Shown: positions 1-12,355, counted from the stretch's first letter. The stretch is 57,500 nt of DNA from Symbiodinium natans (GCA_905221605.1 CAJNDS010002123.1:527501-585000), one strand, 5' to 3'. A program made the numbers and translations. The notes: generated by a model not told the origin, from the letters alone.

Positions 1-837
1 AACTTAAAACCCTACAAAGGAGCTACCTGGTTTAGGAGTTCCGGGATTTAGGGTTTCGACCTAGGGAACTCAAAACCCTACAAGTCCTGAACCGTAAGCT
101 CTAAACTCGGAACTAGTGGCTCATGGGTACTGACAAAGAGGTTCAAAACTTCGCCACGCCAAGAACCCTGCACCTGCGAATTCTTGCGGGTTTTAGTTTA
201 GGGTTTGGCGTCTTGGGTTTAGGGTTACTAGGACGGCGCTTAAAACCTCCGAAATATGTTCCAAAACATGATCCTCTTGAACCCAAGAAGGGAAGAGACA
301 ACATATACCGGGGCCGACCTAGGCTAGGATGCTGTAGGCGACCGACAAAACAAGCGAGGTGTTGAGAGACACGACAGGCCTCTCTTCGTGAATAATGTAC
401 CCCTAAACCCTAAACCCTAAACCCGAAGCCCTAAACCCTAAACCCTAAACCCCAAGCCCTACACCCTAAACCCTAAACCATGTCTGGGGCGATCCCCAAG
501 TTCATAGACCGCCCTTATAGACCCCACAGACCGGTCTGACCATTTAGAGTCTCTTGACCCTCTAGACCCCCCTATAGACCCGAGACCTATAGACCCTGTG
601 GACCCTCTAGACCCTAAACCTTGGTAGGGACCCTATAGACCCCATGGGCCCTATAGACCCTACAGACCCTCTAAGCCCTCTAGACCCGGTAGACCCTATA
701 GACCCTGTAGACTCTTCTGACCACATGGACCCTATAGACCCTAGAGACCCTAGATAGACCCTATATAGACCCTATATGCGACCCTCTATGGACCCTATTT
801 TGACCCTATAAAAGACCCTATTTCTACCCTATATAGA

Positions 838-921
838 CCCTAAACCCTAAACCCTAAACCCTAAACCCTAAACCCTAAACCCTAAACCCTAAACCCTAAA
901 CCCTAAACCCTAAACCCTAAA
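838..921. repeat. Interstitial telomeric repeats: one example of a window-wide set
   Basis: Near-perfect CCCTAAA here. Comparable CCCTAAA arrays: 1397-1533, 7890-7975, 11708-11800, 14871-14925, 18920-18990, 32240-32313, 33553-33612, 33770-33842, 38670-38730, 43295-43385, 47671-47732, 50163-50260, 52005-52078, 54880-55005. TTTAGGG arrays: 2675-2734, 3104-3136, 4649-4706, 5043-5144, 9093-9165, 12800-12880, 13498-13560, 18636-18685, 19060-19145, 22525-22626, 23815-23912, 28917-28970, 29240-29308, 42716-42785, 43495-43550, 45233-45290, 50415-50490, 54043-54110, 55098-55157, 55378-55458, 55800-55864, 57290-57345. Orientation alternates irregularly. Many shorter degenerate tracts fill the remaining gaps. 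Confidence 0.97.
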
Positions 922-931
922 GACCCAGAAC

Positions 932-974
932 CTTTGTAGGCTTCCCACTGCGCCACCTCCAGCTTCGCCAGCGC
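932..974 (-). CDS. Coiled-coil exon (ALAKLEVAQWEAYK)
   Basis: GCAG|G acceptor, 14 codons plus one base, GT donor. It is surrounded on both sides by telomere-like repeat. The next exon would lie left of 900 or outside the window. Confidence 0.5.
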
Positions 975-1840
975 CTGCGCTGCAAAGAGTGCTTGGCCAG
1001 CTTAGTGGTTTAGGGTTTGGGGGTTTGGGGTTTAGGGTTTAGGGGTTTTAGGGGTTTAGGGGCTTGCGGGGTTTTAGGGGTTTTAGGGGTTTTCGGGGGT
1101 TTAGGGGTTTTAGGGGTTTTAGGGGTTTAGGGGTGTCAGGGTTGAGATTTTGCGGGTTTCGGGCGACCACCCCATCGTGGGCACGATACCGTGCTGCAGC
1201 TCTCATGCCCCACCACGACTACCTGCCTACAAAGACAAACTATGCCCGAAACCCGACATTCAGAGCCCTAAACCATAAACGTGCAAAGGCACACCGCGAT
1301 GACATCGGCCAGGGGGTTTGAGGTATCGGGCTTAGGGTGCAGTACCACCACCTAAGCACGCCAAAATCCCAAAATAATGAGCCTCAGCTGGCCAAGAGTC
1401 CCTAAACCCTAAACCCTAAACCCTAACCCTAAACCCTAAACCCTAAACCCTAAACCCTTAAACCCTAAACCCTAAACCCTAAACCCTAAACCCTAAACCC
1501 TAAACCCTAAACCCTAAACCCTAAACCCTAAACTCAACATGTCAAGCTAAGGGGCTGCCCTGATGCCGACACTAAACATCCGAATGTAAGCTTATCCCAC
1601 TTATTTTTCAGTGTGATGGTCCCGGGCGCAGCTCGGCCAAGTATATTTAGGATCCAAACACTTAATAGGGATTGTAGTACTCCCTATCTAAAACCCCTGT
1701 TATGGACTGTTAGTTTGAGGGGGAACATCGCAACCCTCAACCCTAAAAAACAAACCCTCAACCCTCAACCCTCAACCCTAAACCCTAAACCCTAAACCCT
1801 AAACCCTAAACCCTGAACCCTAGACTCTCTGCGCAGGGAC

Positions 1841-1885
1841 CTGGGTGCGCTCCTCTTCCAACCTCTTGACATCGTTCTGAAGGTC
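1841..1885 (-). CDS. Coiled-coil exon (DLQNDVKRLEEERTQ)
   Basis: CAAG|G acceptor, 15 codons in phase 0, GT donor. It has the clearest heptad repeat of the left series. The parent protein would be a long coiled-coil (cytoskeletal, motor-tail or SMC-like). A family cannot be named from the rod alone. Confidence 0.55.
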
Positions 1886-3137
1886 CTTGCTCTAGGGTGT
1901 ATTAGGGTTTAGGGTTTAGGGTTCAGGGTTTAGGGTTTAGGGCTTATAGGAATTAAGGGGTTTAGGTAGGTAAGCTTTGCGGCGATTTGGGGTTTGTGGT
2001 TTAGGAATTTAAGATGCCCTGAAGCAACACACCCCAACAAAAAAGCACCAACCACTAATCAAACGCTGAACGAATTAGGGGTCTTCATGCGCGGGGAGAG
2101 ATTGAAGGTTTGGGGGCGGATCTGGGTGTTGAAGGAAGCATCCTCTGTCGTTGGCCAAGACACAAGCCAGCCCTAAACCCAAACCCGAAACTCGAAACCC
2201 TAAACCCTAAACCCTAGCTGGAGAATCTAGAAACGGCTGCAGGTTTGCCAATCAAGTCGAAGTCAGCTGGCAAGCGCCAACTTGTAAACTAGACTTTCCC
2301 CCGCAGCCATCAGGCCGTAAAGAGATCCGGAATACTTTGGAATACTTGGCCGATTTCCACGGCAGTATAAGTGTGTTGTGCTTGCTTCAGTTTTGTCTTC
2401 TCACTTTCTGATGATGATTACCTTGACACGGTATCGAGCCGGTCTTTGAAGATTCGGCATCAGGAGTCTGAAGCATTGTACACCCGAGGTGCAGCCATCT
2501 CAACTGAAGAACTGGGCCCCGCCAGGCGGCTGGTAGTGCCACAGATGGTTCATCTTCCTAAGCCCTAGACCCCAAACCCTAAATTCTAAACCCTAAACCG
2601 CAGCTCACCCTAAACCCTAGATTTTGACGCTGACGGCCGATGGTCTCTTCGGTCGCAAGGACGACCTCTCTACTCTTTAGGGTTTAGGGTTTAGGGTTTA
2701 GGGTTTAGGGTTTAGGGTTTAGGGTTTAGGGTTTTGCACACAGCGCCCCTAGCGTGGGGGTGTGCAGCTTCGGTTTTGAGAGAAATTTGGTTGTGGGCTC
2801 AAACTCCAATCATAAATTGCCCCCCCCATGTCAGGGTTTAGGGTTTCGGGTCTAGGGTGTAGGGTTCAGGGGACCTCAACCTAGAGCTATAGATAGCTCC
2901 GAAACCGCAGAACTCGAGAGTAAGAACGGCTCTGCTGGGGCTCGCGTTCAAGGGTTTGGCAGGTTTGAGGTTAGGGGTTAGGGTTCCTCTTGAAGTTCAG
3001 CTCAACTTACTTTAAGGGCTTAGGGTTTTGGGTTTTAGGTTTTGAGGTATCTGCAAACCCCAAGGGTGCGGGGATCCCTCAAGTTGTTTGGGGTTTAGAG
3101 TTTAGGGTTTAGGGTTTAGGGTTTAGGGTTTAGGGTC

Positions 3138-3177
3138 CTCCTCCCTCGTCACTTTCTGCGCGTTCGCGGTCTTGACC
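3138..3177 (-). CDS. Coiled-coil exon (VKTANAQKVTREE)
   Basis: CCAG|G acceptor and GA donor. Using the earlier AG at 3186 would add ILQ. Phase 0 either way. Confidence 0.5.
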
Positions 3178-4058
3178 TGGAGTATCTCGAACCTGCCCGG
3201 CTTGGAGGGGTTCGAGGAAGGGTTGCCCTGAGGCAGGATAGAAAAAGAGAGGCCCAGCAAACCCAAAGACTATGTGAAGCACAGGTCTTCGCGGTCAGGA
3301 GCTTACTGTAGGGCTTCAGTTGAAGGACGTCCTGGCCTCATATCCTCCATCTGCTGCCTGCTTGCCTTCAGCTCCCCCCTGAGCTCAAGGAAAAGGTTGA
3401 AGGGTTCAGAGCTTCTTCAGGGCTTGAAAGCAGCGGGGGGGGGGGGGGGGAATCAGGCAGAATTTGAAATGAGAGGGCTAGTACGATTTCTCTCTGGACT
3501 TGCCGGCAGGTCGGGTCGGGCCGCTGATTTCACTTCAGCCGGAGGTCGCTTCGGGCTTGTTTTTTCTGCTCGTTTCTGACTGCTCCTCAGTGACGGACAG
3601 AGAGACAGAGAGCAAAAAGAAAGAAAGAAAGGCAGAGACAGACACCCCCCGGAGGTCTTTAGCAAGTCTAGTCTGAAGCCTCGCCCCTGAAGACTCTGAA
3701 GATCCTCCCTCTTATGCCGGAGAAAAGGGCCGACTTCATAGAAGTAGGCCAGGTTTTGGGGGAAAAAACGGGCCGACTTCATTGCAGTCGGGCGCATTTT
3801 GGACAAAGTGCTAGGGAACCTTTGGAAGCTCTGTTTTGCAAGGAGGAAAGCGACCTACTTCCCTGAAGACCCACTTCCCTGAAGAACCCTGTGAGGTGCT
3901 TTGAATGGGTTAAGGAGTTTGGGGCTTAGGACGTATAGCGGCCTTAGCGTAAAGGGTTTAGGGTATAGAGTGTGCTCTCAGCCTACTAGAAGCCCTTCAA
4001 CTGCTGCCTGGAAACTGTCTGCGAGCCCTGGACTCTAGCTGAAAGAGGTCACCTGAAA

Positions 4059-4251
4059 AACCCTAAACCCTAAACCCTAAACCCTAAACCCGAAACCCTA
4101 AACCCTAACCCTAAACCCTAAACCCTAAACCCTGAACCCTAAACCCTATAAACCCTAAACCCCCTAAACCCTTTAAACCCTTTAAACCCTAAACCCTAAA
4201 CCCTAAACCCTATAAACCCTAAACCCTAAACCCTAAACCCTAAACCCCCAA
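4059..4251. repeat. Long CCCTAAA array with length variants
   Basis: About 190 bp of CCCTAAA broken by CCCTATAAA and CCCCCTAAA units. Ends close to a poly-C run at 4277-4294. Confidence 0.9.
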
Positions 4252-4314
4252 GTTTCACATGTGCTCAACAAAGTGACCCCCCCCCCCCCCCCCCGGGCTC
4301 CCGGGCTGCAACAC

Positions 4315-4362
4315 CTTGTGGGCGCCACGCAACTCGGCGAGCTCCTCCGATGAGTTCTCCAC
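4315..4362 (-). CDS. Coiled-coil exon (VENSSEELAELRGAHK)
   Basis: AAGAG|G acceptor, 16 codons, GT donor. A poly-C run lies directly downstream in the putative intron. Confidence 0.55.
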
Positions 4363-5378
4363 CTCTTAGTATGAGCAGTCAGGGTTGAGGATTTAGGGTT
4401 TAGGGTTTTGGGGTTTAAGGTTTAGGGCTTAGGGCTCAGGGACTAGGGATTTCGGGATTAGGGATTTAGGGTTTAGGGATTAGGGTTTAGGCTACGGTTT
4501 AGGGTTTAGGGTTTAGGGGATTACTACCTGAAAGCCACGGGCGTTTAAACCCAGAAGCCCTAAAAACCTAGAAGCCTAAAGTCGGGGGTTTTCCAGCATT
4601 CGCAAAACCTACAAACACCTGAATCCAGGGTTCCAAGCTAGTTATAGGGTTTAGGGTTTAGGGTTTAGGGTTTCGGGTTTAGGGTTTAGGGTTTAGGGTT
4701 TAGGGTCCCTTGTTATATAACCCTTATATGCACTACACATCGTAAGGGCCAATACTGCGGATCCGTGTAGACAGGGGTAAGGGGCGATACTAGGGGCCCA
4801 TGGTTACAACCTTAAAAAGAAGGGACTAACAGTGGAGGGGCCCCATACGTATCTTAGTGGCTTTTTCACGAAAAGTGGAGCAGCAAGTCGAAATCTTAGG
4901 TCAGAAGTCCCCAAGCTAACCCAGCTAACCCAGCTAACTCTAAACCCTAAACCCTACACCCTACACCCGACAGGTACTTCGTATAGAAAGGCGGCCTTGC
5001 GGCCTGGCCCCCAAACATTTGCACAGCAAGCCGAGACGGTTCAGGGTTTAGGGTTTAGGGTTTAGGGTTTAGGGTTTAGGGTTTAGGGTTTAGGGTTTAG
5101 GGTTTAGGGTTTAGGGTTTCGGGTTAGGGTTTAGGGTTTAGGGGGGTTGAAGGTTTTGGGCTTGCATCCTGCCGCCAGCAAAGCTAGACCGAAGAGTGAC
5201 CTGGGAGTAAAGAGGGTGCCACCTTTTTGGGTTAAAGGGGTTTGTTTGGGAACCTACACCCTATAAAAAGTGGAATACTGAAGGGGCCTACTCTGGGTCC
5301 CCTAAACCCTAAACCCTAAGCCCTCAGCCCTGAAACCTAAAACCCTAAAACCCTAATCCGGAAAGCCTATGGCCAAGC

Positions 5379-5411
5379 CTTGGCCATTTGCTCCAGGCGT
5401 TCTTTGTGTTC
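5379..5411 (-). CDS. Coiled-coil micro-exon (EHKERLEQMAK)
   Basis: CTCAAG|G acceptor and a GC donor enclose 11 codons in phase 0. An earlier acceptor at 5421 would add ILK. Confidence 0.5.
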
Positions 5412-5737
5412 CTTGAGAATCTAGGACATTGTTAAGGGGTGTATGGAGGGACCCGTAGAAGGCATCCCTTTATCTTTTTCCCCTACATAGCCCCCATATA
5501 TATATATATATATATATATAGGTATATAGTCCCTATATACCCTGAGTAGCCTCCAAATACCCCCCCCCCCCCCACCCCCCCCAAATATTGGTGTTTGCAG
5601 AGGGGGGGTGCCCTTACGCTATGGTGCTCGCAGCTGGGGGGGGGGGGGACATGTAGCCTAGCAGCCGAACCTAATAAGCTATGGCTAGATGCTAATCGTC
5701 TCCTTGGGCCCCGACAAACATGGCTCTGGAAGTTAGC

Positions 5738-5827
5738 ACTTGAAACTCTGTGAAAGAGACTCCGACATATGATCCACTAAACTTGAAACCCTCCTGTGAA
5801 AGAGACTCCGACATATGATCCACTAAA
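5738..5827. repeat. Short tandem duplication
   Basis: The unit with ACTTGAAAC and TGTGAAAGAGACTCCGACAT followed by ATGATCCACTAAA occurs twice, about 46 bp apart. No gene recognised around it. Confidence 0.9.
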
Positions 5828-6570
5828 ACCCCACAAGGGACAATGGCAAATCTCCCAGTAGACACAATTGTGAGGGGCCGCGTCTCCCCACAAAGACCCA
5901 TTGATGCTGAAACAAACGCCGCAAAAACCCTTAACCCAGGTAGCGCGCAACCCTCAACCCTAAACCCTGAACCCTAAGCCCCTAAGCCCCAAACCCTAAG
6001 CCCCTGAACCCTAAACACCCAGGCTGCCTCAAGAGCTGGAATGCTCAAGGAACACCAAGGCAAGCTCAAACCCCAACCCGAAACATTTCGCGTCGCCCCC
6101 CCCACCCCCCACCCCGCCCCACCCCCCCACCCCCCCACCCCCCACCCACCCCCGCACCCCGCCTGTTAAGCCCCAGACCCTGAGCCCTTAATTGAAGCCC
6201 TTCAGGCTTGACCCCATAAATCCTTAACCCTTTAACCCTTAAGCCTTATAATATCCCTGAGCCCTATGGCTACTTAAACCCGTTTACATAAACCCTTAGG
6301 CTCCTTATGCCCTTAACCCCTTATGCTCAATGGCGCCAATCTAAAGTGTAGTTACATGGTCCCTTGGTATGGGCCCTTAAAAGGGGACTCCGTATATACC
6401 CCTGACGTACCCTATGAAACCCAGGGGCCAGATCCCTTTCAAGAGGGTAAGGGACCAAATTAAGGGCCCATAGAACTACCCTTGGACTTCGGCCAATAAC
6501 AGACCCTAAACCCTAAACCCCCCCTAAACCCTAAACCCATAATGACAAACTCCTAAGCCCCTCACCCGGC

Positions 6571-6621
6571 CTTCCGCAGTGAGTCAAGGTCTTCCTTCAG
6601 CCAGGCAGCTTCCTTCAAGAC
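6571..6621 (-). CDS. Coiled-coil exon (VLKEAAWLKEDLDSLRK)
   Basis: AAAAG|G acceptor, 17 codons in phase 0, GC donor. Strong heptad pattern. Followed in transcript order by the blocks at 5411-5379, 4362-4315, 3177-3138, 2665-2629, 1885-1841 and 974-932. All but the last two are compatible with joining in phase 0. Confidence 0.6.
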
Positions 6622-7067
6622 CTTTTCGGTTTTTAGGGCGCAGGGTTTAGGGTTTAGGGTAAACCCTAAACCCTAAACCCTTATCCCGAAGTTTTCGAGC
6701 AGCCCTAAATTTGAAAACCCTAAACCCATCTGGTGTGTGAGAGTTGCCAGATAAAAATTGCAACTTTGCAGGTAAGGCCGAGCAAGCCATGGTCCCCGTT
6801 TGGGGGCACACATGAACCCTAAGACTGGGATCATGTACCCCATACTGAGTTACTACTATGATCCGTATGAGGGTATATGAGCCCCAAACACTGAACCTTT
6901 TTTAAAAGGTATAGCCCAGACTTCTAGGATCCTCATCAGCGGTAATATGATCCCTAGACACGAATCCCTTTAGGGCGCATTTGGTCCTCAAGGGTTCCTA
7001 CCTTGCCCGGCAGGCAAACTGTGCCGGTTATCCCATTCACGCACGCCAAAATGCAGGCTGCGACATT

Positions 7068-7175
7068 CCTAAAGGTCCATGTACCTATATAGTATATACT
7101 TGGCCCCGAAAGATACTATATAGGAAGCCCTTTTAAGGTCCAAGCATCTACAATATAGGTACATGGACCCTTTGG
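7068..7175. mobile_element. Family-C hairpin element
   Basis: CCTAAAGGTCCATGTACC and GGTACATGGACCCTTTGG. The inner part is diverged. Confidence 0.8.
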
Positions 7176-8008
7176 GATTACTGGCTAACTGGAAACTGGA
7201 AATGGGTTTGGGGTGTGGGTTTGCTGCCTAGACTCAAGAGTAGCCCAGGAATGAAGAGGGTGCCCTTTTTGGTTTAAAGGAACTTCTGAGGGAACCTTTG
7301 CTTGAGCCTTCGAGGATGTAGTGGACACGTTCAAAGTATGGCCACAGTTCAGGGTTCAGGGATTGCAAACTCCGAACATCTCGCACAGTAGATCGTAGGT
7401 GTTGACGACGCCCAAGGTTCGCACCGCGTGCGCTAGCCAGCGCCAGCAACAGGCCTGATCCACAGACCCCAAACCGTAAACTCCAAACACTAAACCCTAT
7501 AGATCCTGTACGGACAAACCTCTTGGCAGGAAATCTTGGGGCAGTTACAGGGGCCCTTAATTGGGAGCCCTTATATACCCCTGACATACACTCTAAAACC
7601 CAAGGACCACACTCCAGCACTCTTTAAGCAAGGCAAGGGACCTATAAAACGAACCATATAATCATTTAACCACCTAGGGTTCAGGATTTAGATCAAGTCA
7701 AGGGTCTGCACTTGCTCAATCCGCAACGCTCAAAACATAACAATGTCATTCAACAGACGGAAGCCGTAAATATATAAAACTGAATCAAGCGTTTCTGCAA
7801 CTGCATGCATTCCCACAAAGCATGCCTACATTTGGACCCCGACGGGCTCCCGAAACTCAGACACGACGGCCCCGACTCCACGTTGAATTTAGGGTGCCTA
7901 AACCCTAAACCCTAAACCCTAAACCCTAAACCCTAAACCCTAAACCCTAAACCCTAAACCCCAAACCCAAAACCCTATAACCCGAAACCCTGTTTAGGGC
8001 ATCCCTTC

Positions 8009-8053
8009 CAACTGCACAACATCCTTACGCTGTGCTGTGAAGTAACCCGCAGC
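8009..8053 (-). CDS. Helical exon of the left coiled-coil series
   Basis: GGAG|G acceptor, 15 codons AAGYFTAQRKDVVQL in phase 0, then a GA donor. It is the most upstream member, in transcript order, of a series reaching 932. Confidence 0.45.
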
Positions 8054-8077
8054 CTCCGTGGAACCACACATCCCCCC

Positions 8078-8254
8078 GGTATATAGCCCAGTAACCATGA
8101 TGTTGTAATCAGGGTTCCCTTTTTTGGGGCCGGCTACCTTATAAGGGAGCCTAGAACCCCAAAAAAAAGGCAAAAGGGCACCACTGGACTACCAAAGGGA
8201 TCCTAGAACCTCAAAAAAAAGGCAAAAGGCAAAAGGGCACCACTGGGCTACCAA
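8078..8254. mobile_element. Family-A element with duplicated right end
   Basis: The right half (CCTAGAACC, A-run, GGCACCACTGG.CTACC) occurs twice in tandem. The left terminus is degenerate. Confidence 0.7.
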
Positions 8255-9288
8255 AAATCGCACGCCCTGCAAAACAGATTTGTGAAGCCAAACGGAAGCC
8301 GCATTCGAGTTTCTCGCAAGGCTCGGTAGCTTTGACCCCAAACCGTAGACCCTAAACCCTATAAACCCTAAGCCCTAAACCCTAGCCCTAAACCCTAAAC
8401 CCTAAACCCTAAGCCCTTGAAGCCAAGATCCCTTGAACCTTCGACCCGACACAACCGACCCAGGACCTCTCCCTGGTCGCAGTTGTCCACGTGGGAGGGG
8501 AGTGTGAGCACCTGGGTTCACGGTTCAGCGTTTAGGGTTGAGGAGGGTTTGGAAGTTTAGGGTACAAGTGGGGCCGTTGCTCCGGGTTTTCAGACTATGG
8601 TCTGGGTCTTCTGTTAGAGGAAGTTTACGGGGATTGTGATTCATGGTCTTGGGCGGGTGGGTGGGTCTGGCACGGCAGAAGCACAAACAAAATCAACCCT
8701 ATAAACCCTAAAACCGAAATCCTCAACCCGATCTATGCCTCATTGCCATCCCCTGCTTTTAGGACAGTAGCGTTCAGCGTTTTGGGTTTAGGATATAGGG
8801 CTGCTGGTCGTAGGTTCTCACTTCGCGCTGCGGCAGGTTGTGTTTTCTCCCACGTCGTCCTTCCGACCCCGTGTATACCCCGTATAGACACTTGTCTTCG
8901 TTGCTTCTTGTTGAGTTTGCTTCCTGTTCAGCTTGCCTTGCTGACCCTGATAAGACCTAAGCCCTAAAATCCCACACCGTAATTGAACCCCCAAAACCTA
9001 CCAACTAAGCAACAACTCACCTCAACTTTGGCTGGCACTTCGGACGCACTCAGGGTCTCTAGGTTGCCAAGAGCATACAATGAGTGGGGTGAGTTTAGGG
9101 TTTAGGGTTTAGGGTTTAGGGTTTAGGGTTTAGGGTTTAGGGTTTAGGGTTTAGGGTTTAGGGCGCGCGTTCAGCGAGTAGGGTTTCTTTCACCTCGACC
9201 TGAGCCCTCGGAGCTTGAAAAACTCAAGCCCCAAACCTGAAACCTTGAGCTCAGTCCCTGAAAACAGTCCTGAGCCATTCAGTCTATG

Positions 9289-9319
<31 letters not shown>

Positions 9320-10023
9320 GTATATATATATATGTATATATATATACATGAAAGCTAAGCCCTAAGCCCTAAGCCCTACCCCTAAACCCTAAACCCCTAA
9401 ACCCTAAACCCCAACTTCCAAAATCCCCCAGACCCAACCCCCCCAACCCAAACCGTAAACCCCCAACCCAAAATCCCAAACTCCCAAACCTAAACCCCAA
9501 ACCCCAACCCTGACCCCAAGAACCCTAATTAAATCCCAAGGACCCAAATTAAACCCCAAGGACCCTAATTAAACCCCAAGCCCCCAGAACCCTCAACCCG
9601 AGCCCCCAAACCCTCAACCCCAAGAACCCCAAAATCCCCAAGAACCTCAAAACCTAAACCCTAAACCCGTAAACTCTAAACCCCTAAACTAAACCCTAAA
9701 CCCGTAAACTCTAAACCCCAAAACCTAAACCCTAAACCCGTAAACTCTAAACCCCTATAAACTCTAAACCCCCCAACCCTAAACCCCAAGAAAAGTCAAC
9801 CCCAAGCCCCAAAACCCTCAAAACCCCTATTATAAGAACCCCCAACCCCAAACCCTCAAACCTCAAGCCTCAAACCCAAAACCCTAAACCCCAAACCCTA
9901 AACCCTAAACCCTAAACCCTAAAACCCCCCAACCCGAAAGAGCGAGGCGCGCGGCGCCCAGCAAGCCCCAGCTCCGCGGGCAAAATCCGCCGCCCCGCCG
10001 AGGTCGGCCTCTTGCACCGCAGA

Positions 10024-10040
10024 GGGGGGGGGGGGGCGCA

Positions 10041-10072
<32 letters not shown>

Positions 10073-10073
10073 A

Positions 10074-10110
<37 letters not shown>

Positions 10111-10129
10111 GCGGGGGGGGGGGGGGGCA
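10024..10129. repeat. Poly-G tracts
   Basis: Several G runs broken by single other bases. Similar tracts: 17777-17888, 20045-20166, 24478-24499, 28297-28328, 46627-46656. On the minus (sense) strand they are poly-C, so proline-rich translations across them are artefacts. Confidence 0.95.
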
Positions 10130-10626
10130 TGGGGGGTTTGGGGTTTAGGGTTTAGGGTTTTGGGTTTGGGGTTTCGGGTTTCGGGTTTGGGGTTTAGGGT
10201 GTAGGGTTTAGGGTGGAGGGTATTTAGGGTTTAGGGTTTTGGGCTCAGGCTTAGGGTTTGGGTACGGGTTTTAGGGTTTGGGGTTTCGGTTTAGGGTTTA
10301 GGGTCTGCGGTTTGGGGTTTAGGGTACATAGCGTTTAGGGCACATAGGGTTTAGGGTTTGTGGGGTTACCGGGTTCAGGGTGTCGGGGTTGAGGGTTGTT
10401 AGAGCAGTTCTTAGGGCTGTTAGGGCCTAGGGTGTATAGGGTTTACGGGTTAATACAATATGTGTGGTATACAGGGTATATAGGGTAATTATAGGGTTTA
10501 TGAAAGGTTTAACGTGTTTTTTAGGGATCAGGGTTTATAGGTTTTTAGATCGACAGGGTTTTAGTGCGTCAGCCACATCAAAAAGAGGTCTTCCTTATGA
10601 GTACATTGCGAGGGTATCTTGTGCTC

Positions 10627-10760
10627 CCTAACCCTAGACCCTAGACCCTAGACCCTAGACCCTAGACCCTAGACCCTAGACCCTAGACCCTAGACCCTAG
10701 ACCCTAGACCCTAGACCCTAGACCCTAAACCCTAAACCCTAAACCCTAAACCCCTCACCT
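10627..10760. repeat. CCCTAGA variant telomeric array
   Basis: About 14 consecutive CCCTAGA heptamers change abruptly into CCCTAAA near 10722. The variant must have spread by local tandem expansion. Confidence 0.95.
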
Positions 10761-11802
10761 CAAACCCTAACCCCAAAGCCCATCGGCCGGCCTGTTCTGA
10801 TACTGCTGGCGCGACATGATGCCCTTATAGCTGATGATGCTGGTTCCTGCAAGAACGGAGACAGGGACCTTTTTTCGGGTTCTTCCTTTATAAGGATGCC
10901 GGTTCCTGCAAGGAGGGTTTTTTCATAATAGAACAAACCTCTTTTGTTTCCTTCTTTTACAAGAAGCCGATACAGGTGATGATGTTGGTTCCTGTCGGGC
11001 GGGAAGTAGCGGTCTTGAAGGGGTTGGGCGGCCAAAGCGGGGGCACGTGCAACTGCAGGAAAATGGAGCCCCACAAACAAGAACCGACCAATGAGTTTCT
11101 TGCACGAACCTCAAACTTTTTTGTAGCACTAACCTCAAACTTTCTGGTATAAGTTAGCTTAGGAAACCAGCGCAAAAAAAAAAAAAAAACAACAACCATA
11201 GTCCCGGGCTGAGCGGGCGAAATTGGCTCCAATCCACACATGCAATCCCTGAACTTAAACCCTAAACCCTAAATACCCTAAGCCTCATCATGATAACCCT
11301 AAACCCTAAACCCTACATACCCTAAACCCTCAATACCCTAAGCCTCATCATGATACTTGGTGAAGCCGCGATCAACTTACTGAAGCGTCACATGTCAGCA
11401 GCGAAGCTCTACTTTGAGCAATCCGATCCTCTAAGCCTTGCCTTGTAGGGTTTAGGGTTTAGGGTGCAGAATGTATGAACCTGACGATGAACTCTTAGAA
11501 GAAGTTCCAGCTTCTCCAGAGTATATAATCTACTCGAGGCAGGCTCTAAGCCCGAAACCTTACACGCTTCTGAAAAGCATACTAGAAGCACGAACGAATC
11601 CCTAAACCCTAAACCCTCTACCCTCTACACCTGAAATACTTAACTTTACCAAGCCCAGGACCCAGCACCTGAACAAAAATCCCAGGACCTCTAAGTTCAG
11701 CCCCTAAGCCCTAAACCCTACACCCTAAACCCTAAACCCTAGACCCCAAACCCTAAACCCTAAACCCTAAACCCTAAACCCTAAACCCTAAACCCTAAGG
11801 AG

Positions 11803-11870
11803 GAGTCAGGGCCGTGATCCCAGCGGGTCCGCCGTCGCGAGCGACCACGCCATCGAAGTCGCTCCGCCGA
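11803..11870 (-). CDS. Exon-like block (SDFDGVVARDGGPAGITAL)
   Basis: It is a unique island between telomere-like arrays, open on the minus strand. GC-rich. No family recognised. Confidence 0.4.
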
Positions 11871-11893
11871 CTCTGGGCGCCTTAAGGGGGGAT

Positions 11894-12152
11894 TAGGGTT
11901 TAGGGTTTGGGGTTTGGGGTTTAGGGTTTGGGGTTTAGGGTTTGGGGTTTAGGGTATAGGGTTTAGGGTTTGGGATTTAGGGTTTGGGGTTTGGGGTTTG
12001 GGGTTTAGGGTTTAGGGTTTAGGGTTTGGGGTTTGGGGTTTGGGGTTTAGGGTTTGGGGTTTAGGGCTTGGGGTTTAGGGTTTGGGGTTTAGGGCATAGG
12101 GTTTAGGGTTTGGGATTTAGGGTTTGGGGTTTAGGGTTTGGGGTTTAGGGTT
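11894..12152. repeat. Mixed TTTAGGG / TTTGGGG array
   Basis: Alternating heptamers, with a higher-order pattern including a repeated block with GGGTATAGGG or GGGCATAGGG. Pure TTTGGGG runs also occur at 39181-39270 and 48150-48230. Confidence 0.9.
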
Positions 12153-12258
12153 CTGTTTTCACGAGGTTGTGTAGGGTTTGGAGCCTGCAATAACTAGCCC
12201 GCAAGCTCGTAGCCTTGAGTCTTCAACATTCGTTGGAGCCTAAAGCTTGCCCCAACCG

Positions 12259-12355
12259 TAAGGGTTCATGTACCTAAATAGGGAATACTTGGGCCTTAAA
12301 GTACTTTCTATATAGGGGTTTTGGGGCCAATTATAAATAACAAGGTACATGGACC
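12259..12355. mobile_element. Family-C hairpin element, inverted centre
   Basis: GTAAGGGTTCATGTACC and GGTACATGGACC at the ends. The middle is in the orientation opposite to 53757-53871. Confidence 0.75.

Noticed and set aside
1064-1321. GFRGFRGFR repeat protein
   Set aside because: Translation of degenerate TTTAGGGG repeats; the unique tail has no support.
9912-10130. Proline-rich open frame
   Set aside because: It is only the translation of poly-G tracts; the same holds for 17745-18033, 20008-20297 and 46595-46729.
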